A stretch of DNA of 64,000 nucleotides from Lycium barbarum (Eukaryota > Streptophyta > Magnoliopsida > Solanales > Solanaceae): the NCBI RefSeq assembly GCF_019175385.1, contig NC_083346.1:87868543-87932542 (forward strand), read 5' to 3'. The notes below the pieces were generated by a model. That model was not told the origin of the DNA and searched no databases. It saw only the letters and a program-made list of their open reading frames with translations. Shown piece by piece: positions 33,897-45,632 of the stretch. A program made the position numbers and the translations under genes. How positions within the stretch are numbered: the stretch's first letter is position 1; every line of letters begins with the position of its first letter.

Positions 33897-34784
33897 GAAT
33901 TGGAATGAAACCCTAATCGATATAATCGTTTGAAGTAGCTATTTATACAGATAAAAAGTGAATGTTGAGAATTTAAAAGGCTAATTTGGTAATTGCATAA
34001 TCAGAAAAATGAACGACCCTCTCTAGATCGGAGTGGGACCCGCTACGAGAACCTTCCGGAAATTGTTAAGACCCCGACTTGCCCTAGATTACGTGAGAAG
34101 GGTTGTGCGGGGAAGTAGGTGCAAATATACCAGTATTAACGCATCGAAATGCATTAAAGTTTCGATGTTAAGCGTGCTAGGGCCAGAGAAATTGTGGGAT
34201 GGGTGACTCCCTGGGAAGTATACCAAATTTTTCATAACTGTAGATATAAAAGACAGATGAGAAATTTGGGGTAACCTAAAGGAAATTAAAAATGTGCGGA
34301 GCGATCAGAAACCTTAAAGAGGTCGGGTAGATTAAGGTAGAATAGGCCGGAGAAAAAGAAAGACAGAACAACACAGTTTTGAAATGAGAGTAAGTCCGAA
34401 TAAGCGTTTGGGGAATGTATTATAAGCGAAATGGTAGTAAATGTGTATTTATGCATATGACATCCCATTTATGACCGTATCGATCGACAGGTGGGCCCCA
34501 GCAGTCGGTGTTGCAATATATGAAAGACATTGACTGAACGGAATCTAAAAGACAAAGCGAAAGATATGGTACAGATGTTACAAGTGGACTGATACTGGTT
34601 CCACCACTAGTTAAAGCTGGAAATTCTTAGTACAACGATGTTCGGGAATAGAAAGAAAGCGAGTAAAAAAAAAAAGGGGGATAGCAGCTGTAACGTTTGG
34701 AAATTTTTGAAGGAAAGACAGAGACCTCCCCGAACTATTCTAAGACCCCATAGGGTCAGTTGAACATTCAAGGATGAATTTTCT
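33868..34784 (+). other. Non-coding filler between truncated gag and polypurine tract (element B)
   Basis: About 900 bases with no recognisable pol domain, occupying the place of about 3.4 kb of pol in element A. It includes a 5S-like segment. The last part (34755-34784) is the decayed palindrome that precedes the polypurine tract. Confidence 0.75.
34111..34225 (+). pseudogene. 5S rRNA-like segment inside element B
   Basis: It can be followed over nearly the full length of a 5S rRNA: GGTGCAAATATACCAGTATT, then GATGTTAAGCGTGCTAGGGC, then GGGATGGGTGACTCCCTGGG and GAAGT. Sense to the element. The middle, before GTTAAGC, is the most altered part. It is diverged from the family F copies, so it is either an independent capture or an older shared one. 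Confidence 0.75.
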
Positions 34785-34798
34785 AAAGGGGGGGAGGA
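34785..34798 (+). other. Polypurine tract of element B
   Basis: AAAGGGGGGGAGGA directly before the 3' LTR start at 34799. Confidence 0.9.
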
Positions 34799-37700
34799 TG
34801 TTATATCCCGTATTTTTGCATATTTGAAAAATTCGAAATAATTTTGACTTGTAAGAAATAAGGCCACATTTTGATTTTATTTAATATATATGTGTTGTTC
34901 ATGAAAAATGTTGATGTGAAAGTATGGAGGAAGGCCAAGGGCAAAATTGGGAATTTTGGAAATTAGTTTCGAGAATTACAAAATAAGACCCACAACTAAT
35001 TGGGCTCAAATAAATGAAAAAAAAGAAAACAAAAGGCCCAATTCATGAAGAGTGGCCGGCCATATAGAAAAAGAAATGGCCCAAGGCCCATGAAAATTTA
35101 ATTCATGAAATAAAAAGGGAAGACCACTACTTAGTCTTCCATTTTTAGAACTTTCAAGAACAAAAAAAAAAAAAAAAAAAAGAGAGTGAGAGCAAGAAAA
35201 AAAAGAGGTCTTTCGGCCAAAGAGAAAAAAAGAAAGAAAAATTTGAGGGCTTCCATCTTTGATCCAAAAATCATAATTTTCTAGTATTCCTACTAAGTTC
35301 AAGACCCTCTTCAACATGATATAATTTTTGGGGCAAGAAAGTACTTTTTTTGGCAAGTGGAAAAATTGAAAAAAAGGTAAGAATTCTATCCTTTTCATAT
35401 TATGAAAGACTTATATATATATATATATATGTTGTAGTATGTGGAAATGATTGAAAAGTATGAAATTTGTGTGTTGTGGGTATGTGTGTGTGTGGCCGTG
35501 TAGTGTTGTTGACGGAGAAGGATGAACAAATGTTATTTATTATGTTAATTGTGTTGTTTTGGCCTTGTGATGTAAATGGAAGAATAATAGTTCAAGTTGG
35601 CATGAAAATTGGTTGTTAAGTTGTTGTAGGAAATTATGTGATTTTATTATAGTTTTATGTAATTATGGGAATGGAGTTGTCAAGGTGCAAATGGTTGTTG
35701 TTGTTGATGAAATTGGAAGATAAAAATGTGTTGTGAATGTTCGTGTCGAAGATTGGAGGTTTCGGGTGAAGTATGGTTTTTGGTGGGATTGTTGAATATT
35801 TTGTAGAATTGTATGAAATGCTTTTGAATTGTATTTGAATGATCTTGAATTAGTAGTGAATATGTAAGTGTCGATCTTGGCTTGAATGTACGAAGTTAAA
35901 TTAAATAGTGATGAATTATGTTGAAAGGAAGGTTATTAATATTAGAATGTGTTTTGAAATGGTTATTTATGTTATTGGTATGGTTGTTGGTATTGTTGGT
36001 ATAGTTGTTGATGAATTTGGCCGAGTTAATTTCTCGGGGATGTTGAATTTACAGGGGAGATGCTGCCGAAATTTTTGTAGACAAGTACTAGTTAGAATTG
36101 AATTTCTAAGTACTTGTAGCTAATATTTGGTAATCGATAATATTATTGTAGATATTGGAGAGCCCGAGACTTGATTCGGGATTTGACTAGCGAGTGATCG
36201 AGGTATGTAAAGCTTACCTTTCCTTCTTTTGGCATGATCCCTTTGAAATGGACAAAAAGGTATATGTATACTTATAAAGAAAATCCCATTCTTAGAGCCA
36301 CTAGGTTGGCCAAGATCTTCGACTTCCATAAGCCATTCTATATAGCTTGATACACATTTATGATGTTTGAAGATTCTAGTCGTTATGTTTCCGAATGTTG
36401 TTCGAATGATAACCGAGATGGCTAAAGTCTTTGATGAATGCTTCGATATGAAAATATGGTCTTAAAGTCCTCAATTGATTTGATCCATAATGTTATCCGC
36501 AAGTTTCCTAATATGAAAATGTGATCCATAATGATGTTTGAAAGTCTTCTAATATGAACGATACTCGAATTTCCAAGTATGACTTATGAAATATTGTCGG
36601 AAGGTTCCGTACTATGAAAGTTCGTAACTCTCTCATACTAATTCCGATTGACCCGAAACTGATTTCTGAGCCTTCGGATGTCGTGAACATATTTGTCCAT
36701 TGAGTTTTGGAATTTATTTATTCAGTTACATGCATATTTTTTTAATACGTATCTATGACTTTTAAAGCTCTATTTGAGATATTTCCGAGTTGTCCACGAT
36801 TTTTTTCACATTCGATATGTGTACGCTCGACGTAATGGAGCTTATCATATGAATGAATAACAAGATAAGCATAAAGAATTTTGTTCCTAGGAGTTCTGTA
36901 AGTCTGGATATCCCTAACTTCCGTAAGTGATCTCGGATTTGCTTTGAATGTCCGTAACTTTCACATACTAACTCTGATTGGTTCAGAACGTGTTTATGAT
37001 CTTCAGATGTCGGTAAGTGTATGTATCTGTCGAGTCTGGATATGTGTGCATATGGTTTCTCACTACTCTGTTCGTGCAAGCCTCAGTATGTTATTCACTT
37101 CGCCCGGGCCAGGTTCTGTTATGTTATCGTGCATCTTGCTCTGCATTGTTCACCGCGTCCCTCTCCCTTGCGGCCGGGTTCTGTTATATGTATGTCTGTA
37201 TATGATGATATGGGGATGGCGGCCAGGATGCGATATGATGATTCTGTTCACCGCGTTCCGCAATAGATGGCCGGGATCTGTTATCTGCATATACGGTACA
37301 TGATTCTGACATACATTGATTACTCTGTCCACCGCGTCCCTCCCTAAAGGGCCGGGATCTGTTACATGCATATATGGTATCTGATTTTGGCATCTGATGA
37401 TTCTGTCCACCGCATCCCTTACCAGAGGGCCGGGATCTGTTACATGATTTTGTCCACCGCGTCCCTTACCCGGAGGGCCGGGATCTGTTATATGTGTATA
37501 TTCGATATATGATTCTAATATGTTTGGTTTGTGTTCGGAAAGTAAGAATTTGGGCATTCTGTATCCTCTGTACTTCTCCTGACATACGATATCCGCATAC
37601 ATGATCTGTGTCTGGAAAGCAAATATTCTGACTCTCTGGATCCGTACTTCTTCTGACATAAGACCTCGGCATATACGATCCGTGTGTGGAAAACAATCAT

Positions 37701-38353
37701 TCTAATATTCTGAGTCTGCACTTTTCTAACATATAGTATCTGCATATATGATTTGTGACTGGGTCAAACAGCGCTTTGGTAATCTGGGTAATGTACTTAT
37801 TTTTGTACCGTTGTTCCGGTTATGGTTCTGTTTTCTGTACTTCATGCTTTACATACTCAGTACATATTCCGTATTGACCCCCTTTCTTCAGAGGCTGCGT
37901 TTCTTGCCCGCAGGTACAGACACTTATTGTGGTGATCCGCCAGTCTAGGGTGCCGTTTTGCTACTTGGAGTGCTCCTTTGATCCGGAGCCCACACTTTTG
38001 GTACAGATCTTTCCGTTGTACATATTTATGCTTATGTGACTATTCAGGGGTACGGCGGGGCCCTGTCCCGTCATATGTTTCTGTTATGGTTTGTAGAGGC
38101 CTGTAGGCATGTATGTGGGTCGTGGGTCGCATTAGATCTGTGGTGTATGTATGGTTTGCGTCTGGCTTTCTTATATACTACGATGACCTGATTTATTTAG
38201 GTGTTATAATGTAATTGACGACTTATGTGATATGTATATGGTTTTGTATGCACGAAACCCTTAATATGTAAACGCAAGTAAAATCTGTTTAGTAGGTATG
38301 TACGGGTGTCCATCTCGGGCACCAGTCGTGGCCCACGGGGTTGGGTCGTGACA
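34799..38353 (+). mobile_element. Element B 3' LTR
   Basis: TGTTATATCCCGTATTTTTG to GTCGTGACA, 3555 bp. It contains the TGGGCC cluster, six hairpin repeat units, the triple stem-loop (37858-37914) and the downstream hairpin (38053-38072). A longer TA run than in the 5' LTR is at about 35411-35430. Confidence 0.93.
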
Positions 38354-38358
38354 CATAT

Positions 38359-38440
38359 TATCGGGGAAACTCTGGCGAAATTTGTATAGAATCCCCGAAG
38401 ACTTAACATTCGAGGACGAATGTTCTTAAAGGGGGGAGAA
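38359..38440 (+). other. Element A 3' tail: palindrome and polypurine tract
   Basis: Element A resumes after B. It contains AACATTCGAGGACGAATGTT (38405-38424) and the purine run AAAGGGGGGAGAA (38428-38440) directly before the 3' LTR. Confidence 0.92.
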
Positions 38441-38789
38441 TGTTACACATCGGAAATTCCATAGGTGTTGCCTTGTGGATAGGCTAATGTGAGCTTAAGG
38501 TGATCATGAAATCCCAACGAGGTTAAGCGAAGGGTTAGATAGCTTGAGGTTCATACAATAAGATTCTGAAGTTCTATGAATATGTGAAGTTTAGTTTGTG
38601 GAAGGGAGCGAATGCTTAGTTTGTGAAAGGTTCCGCTATGATTGAGCTAATGTTTATGTGGTGATGTTTTAAAGGGCTGTTATAGAGCTTATTGTATGGT
38701 TAATGAATTATTATGCAAGTGTTAAGAAGGTTCCATAAGGATTGGAGATCGAACGAAACGACGGAAACCATTTCAGAGGAATGGAGTTA

Positions 38790-38975
38790 TACGACCACTT
38801 ATATGGTCCGTATAACTTTATACGGTCCGTATAAGGTGTTCGTATAACTCCCAGCAGGGAGATGATTTTCTGAATTGTGAACCACGACCACTTATACGGA
38901 CCGTGCAATACCATACGGACCGTATAAGTGTTCGTGGAAGTCCCCACGGGCAGATTTTTAGTGTTTGTATAAATA
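38790..38975 (+). promoter_or_regulatory. U3 palindrome cluster and TATA box, A 3' LTR
   Basis: Two complete TATACGGTCCGTATAA-type sites in tandem near 38805-38840 and two more near 38890-38932, then TATAAATA at 38968. It is better preserved than the 5' LTR copy. Confidence 0.65.
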
Positions 38976-40002
38976 GATGCCTTGGGTTCTTTTACTTCAT
39001 TTTTCATATTATACAAGTGTTGAGAGCTCAAAAACCCTTATCTAAGCATATTCCACTCAAGTCCAAGAGAACACAAAGATCAAAGACTAGAATCAAGTGT
39101 TTGTGTGTTAGAAAGCTTCCAAGGGTTAGAGGACCACAAGAAATTCCATTGGAAGAGAACTAGGGTTTGGTTCAAGTGAAGTATTTCCACTCAAGATTCA
39201 ATCCCACACCATATAAGGTAATTTTTATGGTATTTCCATGTTGTTTAAGGTGTTTGAAGGTTGAAACACTTGAATTGTAGAAGAATATAGAGAATGGGTC
39301 TTGAATGTGGGAATAGTGTCATCTTTGAGTAATAGCTTGGGTTGAGTAATGATTCTTGATATGCTATGATTATAATCATGTTATAAATGACATTAAGAAC
39401 ATGGGATAGACATTGTATATGAGTGGATATAATAGTGTGCTATGACTATGGATATGGATGATTGGAAATGAATTGAGAAGTAAGGATAATGTAGGTGAAT
39501 AAAGAGTATTATTATGATGTTGTGAACGTTACTATCAATGTTTTGGGAGTTGATATATGATATGGAAGAAGTCGTGTAAATAAAGGATATGCGGTCCAAT
39601 TTTCTCTAGTTTTAGTCATCTATGTTAAGCTATCGATTTTCTAATGATAGTATAACTCTAATGAAGGTAGATGTTATAGCCCGTATTTTGTACATTCGGA
39701 TATTTCAAGATAGTCGTGGTAAGTTAAGGGCAAGACTATTTTCCGGAATTATTTTAATACACAAGTTGTTTATTAGTATGGAAATGTTGAGAAAGGCTAA
39801 GGGTAAAAAGGGAAATTCACAATGTAGTTCATGGTAATATTGTGGAAGGCTAGGGGTAAAAAGAGAATTTCACAAACATTCAAGAAGGTTCATGAAGGGG
39901 CCATCTTTGGCCGTGTGGTTGGGTGTGGTCCCCACCCCAAGGCTTGGCCAATTGACTCAAGCCAAGGGTGGGGGCATGTGTCCCCCTTTTATGGGCTATG
40001 TA

Positions 40003-40121
<119 letters not shown>

Positions 40122-41636
40122 ACATGCTTACATAGCAAGACATACAACATCTTCCAATTGAAGAAACTTGGAGAAAAGAAAAAAAAAGAAAAAAAAAAGG
40201 GTGTTCGGCCATGGCTTGGCCGAACCTAGACCCATGGAAAGTTTATCAAAAAAATTATTTTCTTCTAGTATTCCAACCAATTGGAAGGTCCTTGTTATCA
40301 TGGAAGAGTTATTGGAGCAATCAAATCATTCATTTGTGCAATATACAACCCTAGCCAAGTGAGAAGATAAGTGGAGAAAGGTAAGGTTTAATCTTCTCTC
40401 TCATGTGTTATGGATGATTTGTGAGTGTTGTAGCATATAGAAATGGATGAGATTCATGAAATATGCATGTGGAGGTTGTGGCCGAATAGGGCCATGTTGG
40501 TAGGATGTGATGAATTGATTTTATTTAGTAGTTTGATTGTTGTTGTTGTGGATTCCATAATAAAAATGAAGATTTGATGGCTTGAAATGAAGTTGTTATC
40601 GTTGCGGGATTTTTGAAGAAGTTAATGTGCCATTAGTATGGTTTCTTATAATTATGAGAATGAAGTTGTTAATGTGTAGATTGTTGGTGTGGTTCAGGAA
40701 TTTGGAAGAAAGAAATGTGTTGTTGTTATCCTTATTAAGTTGGGAGGATTTCGAGTGGTGTTGCATAATGGTTGGGACGTTTTGATCATTGTGCGGATTG
40801 TTTGAAGTGTTCTTGAATTTTGTTTGTAAGGTCTTGGGCAAGTATTTGAATGTGTGAGCATTGATGTTGGTTTGATTGTATGAGATTGAATTGAATATAA
40901 GTGAAATGTTGTTGAATTATGTAAAAGGAGTTACTAACGTTAAAATGCATTTTGGATTGATTGTTGAAGTTGTTAGTATGATTGTTGGTATTGTTGTTGA
41001 TGATTTGGCCGAGTTGAATTCTCTGGGTTGGTTGAATTTACTGGGGAAATGCTGCCAAAATTTCGGCAGATTATAAATGAATTTATTTGAAGGACTAAGA
41101 CAAGTGTGTAACGACGAGTCTAATGATTGTGTAAATTCTCTTGAATGTAGACTAGCAAGCTTGGACGAATAAGCGTAGCTAATAGGACGTGGAACAGGTA
41201 TGTAAGGCTTACCCTTTCTTTCTTTTGGCATGATCCTTGTGAAACAAACAGATAAAGTATATGTATGATTTCAAACAAACTCCTATTCTTAGAGCCACTA
41301 GGATGGCTAATGTTCTTGACTTCCGAAAACTGTTTTGCTATGTCTTGATATGTGTGTATGGTTCCAAAAGTTCTATTTTGATTTGATCCATAGTGATACT
41401 CGAAAGGTACTTGATATGACTGTTGCTTTGATTTTCCAAAGATAGCTTTTGAAACGTTCAAAGAGGTTTCTGTAAAGCATATCGTCCATAACTTTCTCAT
41501 ACTAACTCGGATTGACTCAAAACGTGTTTATGATCCTCAAGTGTCGATTTATGTACTTATCGATCGAGTCTTAAAATTATTTTATGTGCATATAGTTTCT
41601 CACTACTCTGCTCGTGCATGCCTCAATATATCCTTC

Positions 41637-41900
41637 ACTGAGTCCCGGGCCAGGACACGTTCTCGTGCGTACTCCACTGCATTGTTCACCGAGTCCCTCA
41701 CTAGAGGCCCGGGACACGTTATATATATATATATGTATATGATGATATGATGATATGGGGGTGGCAGCCAGGATGGCATATGATGATTCCATTCACCGAG
41801 TCCCTCACTAGAGGGCCGGGACACGTTATGCATATATGATATATGATGTTGACATGTGTGATTTTACCCACCGAGTCCCTCACTCGAGGGCCGGGACATG
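41637..41900 (+). repeat. Repeated hairpin units, solo LTR C
   Basis: Four units around CACCGAGTCCCTCACTAGAG followed by GGCCGGGACACGTTAT, separated by TATATG-type spacers. CCCTCACTAGAGGG forms a local stem. Confidence 0.65.
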
Positions 41901-42048
41901 TTATATGTATATACGATATATGATGTTGACATATATGATTTTCATTTCAAAAGGCAAGTGTATTGATGTTTTTAACAGTCATACTTGTTTCTGATAAATC
42001 TCCGTTTTAGTTATGATCATCTTTACTGTATTTCGTGCCTTACATGCT

Positions 42049-42106
42049 CAGTACATATTCCGTACTGACCCCCTTTCTTCGGGGGCTGCGTTTCATGCCA
42101 CGCAGG
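42049..42106 (+). other. Triple stem-loop module, solo LTR C
   Basis: CAGTAC/GTACTG, CCCCC/GGGGG around TTTCTTC, then CTGCG/CGCAG. All three stems are complete. Confidence 0.62.
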
Positions 42107-43885
42107 TACATACAGATGAGTATAAGCCATTATAGAAGATGTTCCAGCGGAATTGGCGAGCTCCATTTCCTCCTTGATTGTTGCCGAGTCAGAGTATTCA
42201 TGCTATGGTATATTGGTCGATGTTAGAGACTTTGCAGACAGAGTCGTGGGTATAGAAAGTCAGTCTTGTAATCGGTTCTGTAAGCCGACGTACCAGTATG
42301 CATATTGTTACAAAGTCCAAATGATTACAGATTTTACTTGACTTGAGAACGACGAAAAGAATGTTTCTGAAAGCTTTTATTATGTATTTCATTCTTATTT
42401 TACTTAAGGGTCCAAGGAAATTATGTGTGTAATAAGAGTCAGCGGGTTCGCTCGGCTCCGAATATGGGGTCGGGTGCCCATCACACCCTAGCGAGCTTAG
42501 GGTGTGACAGTAGAAACGTGAGCATTGAAGGAGAACGTGCAGGTGATAGAATAGTTGAATGGAAAGCTATGTAAGGCTAACCCTTCTTTCATAAGGCATG
42601 GTTCTTTGGCCAAATATCTATTCTTCTATGAGCCTATGATGCGCTCCAAATGATTCTATCTTCAAAAAGCTACAAAGCTTATAATCCTTGATATGTATTA
42701 CGATTGTACTAAATTTCTCATATGGCGAATAATCCTATAAGGATAGACGTAATGAATGACGATAATGGTAATGATGATAATTATGACGACGATAATAGCT
42801 ATAACGATAATGATGACGATGTTAGTAGTGATAATGCTAAAGATGCCTATGAGCTTATAGGTACGTGTGCCTATGTATGGCTATTATGAAACCCCGAGCT
42901 TAAATGGTCGGGTAGAATATATAGATGTATATATATGTATATGACGATGCGCGCGCACCACTACAGTTGGGTACGGATAACACTGAACCTTGGTAGGGCC
43001 AGGTATGTGTAACACTGAGCCTTGGTTGGCCAGGTATGTATGATCACCGAGCCTAACCATGGTCGGGTACGTAAAACACCGAACCTTCGTGGTCGGGTAT
43101 GCTATGTAAATGATATGTATATGATATGGATATGTATATGATATAGATATGAGTATGAATACAGACATGATACAAATACGAATAAGAATGTGTATAAGAA
43201 TACGATTACGGATATGAATGTAAATGAGTACGGATATGCATAAGAATACGGATACGGATGTATGTACACAATCACGCACTAGAAATGGAAAGTCCCTATG
43301 ACAGGAAGGTAAGTGCTTATGACGATGATACTACTATCTCCTATCTTACGCTATCTCTTATGTTGCTTATTATGCTTCTATCAGTACATTATTCGTACTG
43401 ACGTCCTTTTGTTTGTGGATGCTGCGTCATGCCCGCAGGTGGCCAGGGAGACAGGCTTGATCCATAGCTATATTTCTCAGGGACTACACAGCGGAGCTCC
43501 ATCTCATTCGGAGCTATAGCTTTTGGTACTTATTCTTTTGTGTACACATTTATGGGCATAACGGGGTCCTGTCCCGCCTATATGATATGACATACTCTCC
43601 TTGGAGGTTCGTAGACATGTGTATATGGTTAAATATGTTTGGCCTTGTCGACCTATATTTTGGACGTCATTTTGTTAGCCTCGTCGGCTTATGTACAATT
43701 ATATGGGCATAGTTGCTAATGTTGATATAAAGGTATTGTTGTCCAATGGGATTAGTATGATTGATGAATAGAAATGTATGATTTTATATGTGGCTCACCT
43801 AGATGTAAATGTAAAGGTATATTAAGAGGTGCCCGGGTGGGCTAGCACTAGGTACCCGTCGCGGCCCTCCAGTTGGGTCGTGACA

Positions 43886-44781
43886 AGTTACCACCTTTAT
43901 GAAACCCTAAGTCTCAATGCATCATTCTCATCCATTAAAACTTAAATTCCCACCCCAGGAAATGATAATCTATAGACTTAGATGAACAAACAATAATATA
44001 ATCACAAAATCATTTATTATTCAAGGGTTTCTTAGGTTCTAGGGTTTTAGTCCTTTCATTCACCATTAGAGAACCTTAAACTAATCATGGAACCTAAGAT
44101 AAGGATGGAATGAAGAAAGTTGAGGTTTGAGATTTACCTTCCGAGAGTATTTTAGCCCTAGCCTTAGAGAATTTTCACAAGTGTTCTTGGGAACTGTTTT
44201 GGATTAATGTGGGGAATGGGTTCGAAATAAAGAATATAAACACTGATTCTGCCTTCTGTCGGCCCCTGCAGTGGTCGATGTCTCGTTGCAGCAGTCTCGC
44301 TATAGCGAGAAATGTCCCTCTATGGTGAACCTCATTAACTTTTCCCACCCTACGGCGGCGATCTACTTACCCGCTACGACGGACTCGCTACAGCGGTTCC
44401 ATAATCGCTGCAGTGGTCTATATTGACCAGTGGCTTGGGTTTTTCCACCAGTTATTCACCCAAAGATACCAACACCAATATGTGGCCCTACAGACGCAGA
44501 CGAAACATGGACACATACATAAAAACACGTTACAGACTCGCCCGCGACATCGATATTTTCAACTGAGGTCTAGTTAACTAAGTCACCCCATAATGACTTA
44601 GCGGGTCATTACATAAATGTTACTCTCCCACACCTCAACACACAAGTCACCCTTCACTTCCTTAGTCTCAACTTCTCTTCTTTATTACACACAGTTAATA
44701 TCCTTTACCAAACATACTCTCGTTTTCCATAATCAACATCTCTACTCTGCCACTATTGTATCATTGACCAGCCATTGGTAC
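43886..44781 (-). mobile_element. LTR fragment L (target of element A)
   Basis: With 21436-21454 this is the DNA into which A inserted. It resembles the E and G LTRs in order (GGTTACCACC...GAAACCCTA, a TATA-like stretch, palindromes) but no LTR terminus or internal region is present. It ends at the left edge of element D. Orientation is inferred from the order of the TATA-like stretch and the palindromes. No gene is visible. Confidence 0.55.
44230..44435 (-). promoter_or_regulatory. U3 palindrome cluster and TATA-like stretch in fragment L
   Basis: A minus-strand TTTATATTC near 44240 is preceded, in the sense direction, by CTGCAG, TCGCTATAGCGA and CGCTACAGCGG-type inverted repeats at about 44265-44435. 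Same layout as other LTRs here, different palindrome sequence. Confidence 0.45.
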
Positions 44782-45202
44782 TGTCACGACCCGACTAGGG
44801 GCCGCGACGGGTACCCGGGGCTGCCCACCGAGCACTGCTCGTTCTATTACTCATCATACTCATTTAGTGCTCTTTTATCAAATTTATACTCAAATAAAAA
44901 GAAAATCATTTTCCATTTGAGAACATAAATACTTTTATATACATAAGCCACTCGGCTATCAAAATGATGATATACACATATATACATATGTACAGTAGTT
45001 CCCTTGTGAGACCATATATCCCACACTACGTATCTACGAGCCTCTACTGGAGTGCTAGACATAAGGAAAGGACAAGACCCCGACATGCCCAAAAATATAC
45101 ATGGACACAAAAGAATAATCATAAGCACCTCCGAACAATGGGATGCTCTCAAATCAGCTGCTAGCTCCTATGAGTCTGGATCAAGATCACCTCTTTGTGT
45201 AC

Positions 45203-45259
45203 CCGTGGGCATGAACACAGCGTCCAAATAAAACGGACGTCAGTACGAACATTGTACTG
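45203..45259 (-). other. Triple stem-loop module, D LTR
   Basis: On the minus strand: CAGTAC/GTACTG, CGTCC/GGACG around GTTTTATTT, and a weak third stem. Confidence 0.58.
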
Positions 45260-45417
45260 AGTATGAAAGGCATAAGTACTGAAAATGCGTCAATGAGATA
45301 AAGGAGGCATCAATAAGGAGCAACTGTATATGACTGTCACTTATAAAAGAAACGACACATGCTGACGTACTCATAATCATCATCATATCATGTATGCAAT
45401 AATGTGTAAGTATGAGC

Positions 45418-45632
45418 TGCCCGTCCATATAGGTACGGTGTGACAATGAGTAACCTGCGTCCTGGCCTCCCGCGTTCGGGGTATAAGCTGCCCACTATAG
45501 TGGTGTGTATGTCTGCCCGTCTATATAGGTACGGTGTAACAATGAGTAACCTGCGTCCAGGCCTCCCGCGTCTGGGGTATAAGCTGCCCACTATAGTGGT
45601 GTGTATGTCTGCCCGTCCATATAGGTACGGTG
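45418..45632. repeat. 96-bp tandem repeat in D LTR
   Basis: Two copies offset by exactly 96 bases, with the start of a third. Each contains ATAGGTACGGTGT, CCTGCGTCC and GCCCACTATAGTGG. Because 96 is a multiple of three, an open frame crosses it and encodes a repeated 32-residue peptide. This is a repeat artefact and occupies the same place as the hairpin units of other LTRs. Confidence 0.85.

Larger units (their letters stand above)
29195..38353 (+). mobile_element. Element B, gag-only Ty3/gypsy derivative nested in A
   Basis: LTR 29195-32167, primer site, gag, non-coding stretch, polypurine tract, LTR 34799-38353. The whole is flanked by the duplication CATAT (29190-29194, 38354-38358). It has no RT, RNase H or integrase: the reading frame ends where protease should begin. 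It must therefore have moved using another element's enzymes or lost pol after insertion. Confidence 0.93.

Noticed and set aside
45418..45632. CRISPR array
   Set aside because: Spacers are not unique; this is a plant LTR with two direct 96-bp copies and no associated genes.
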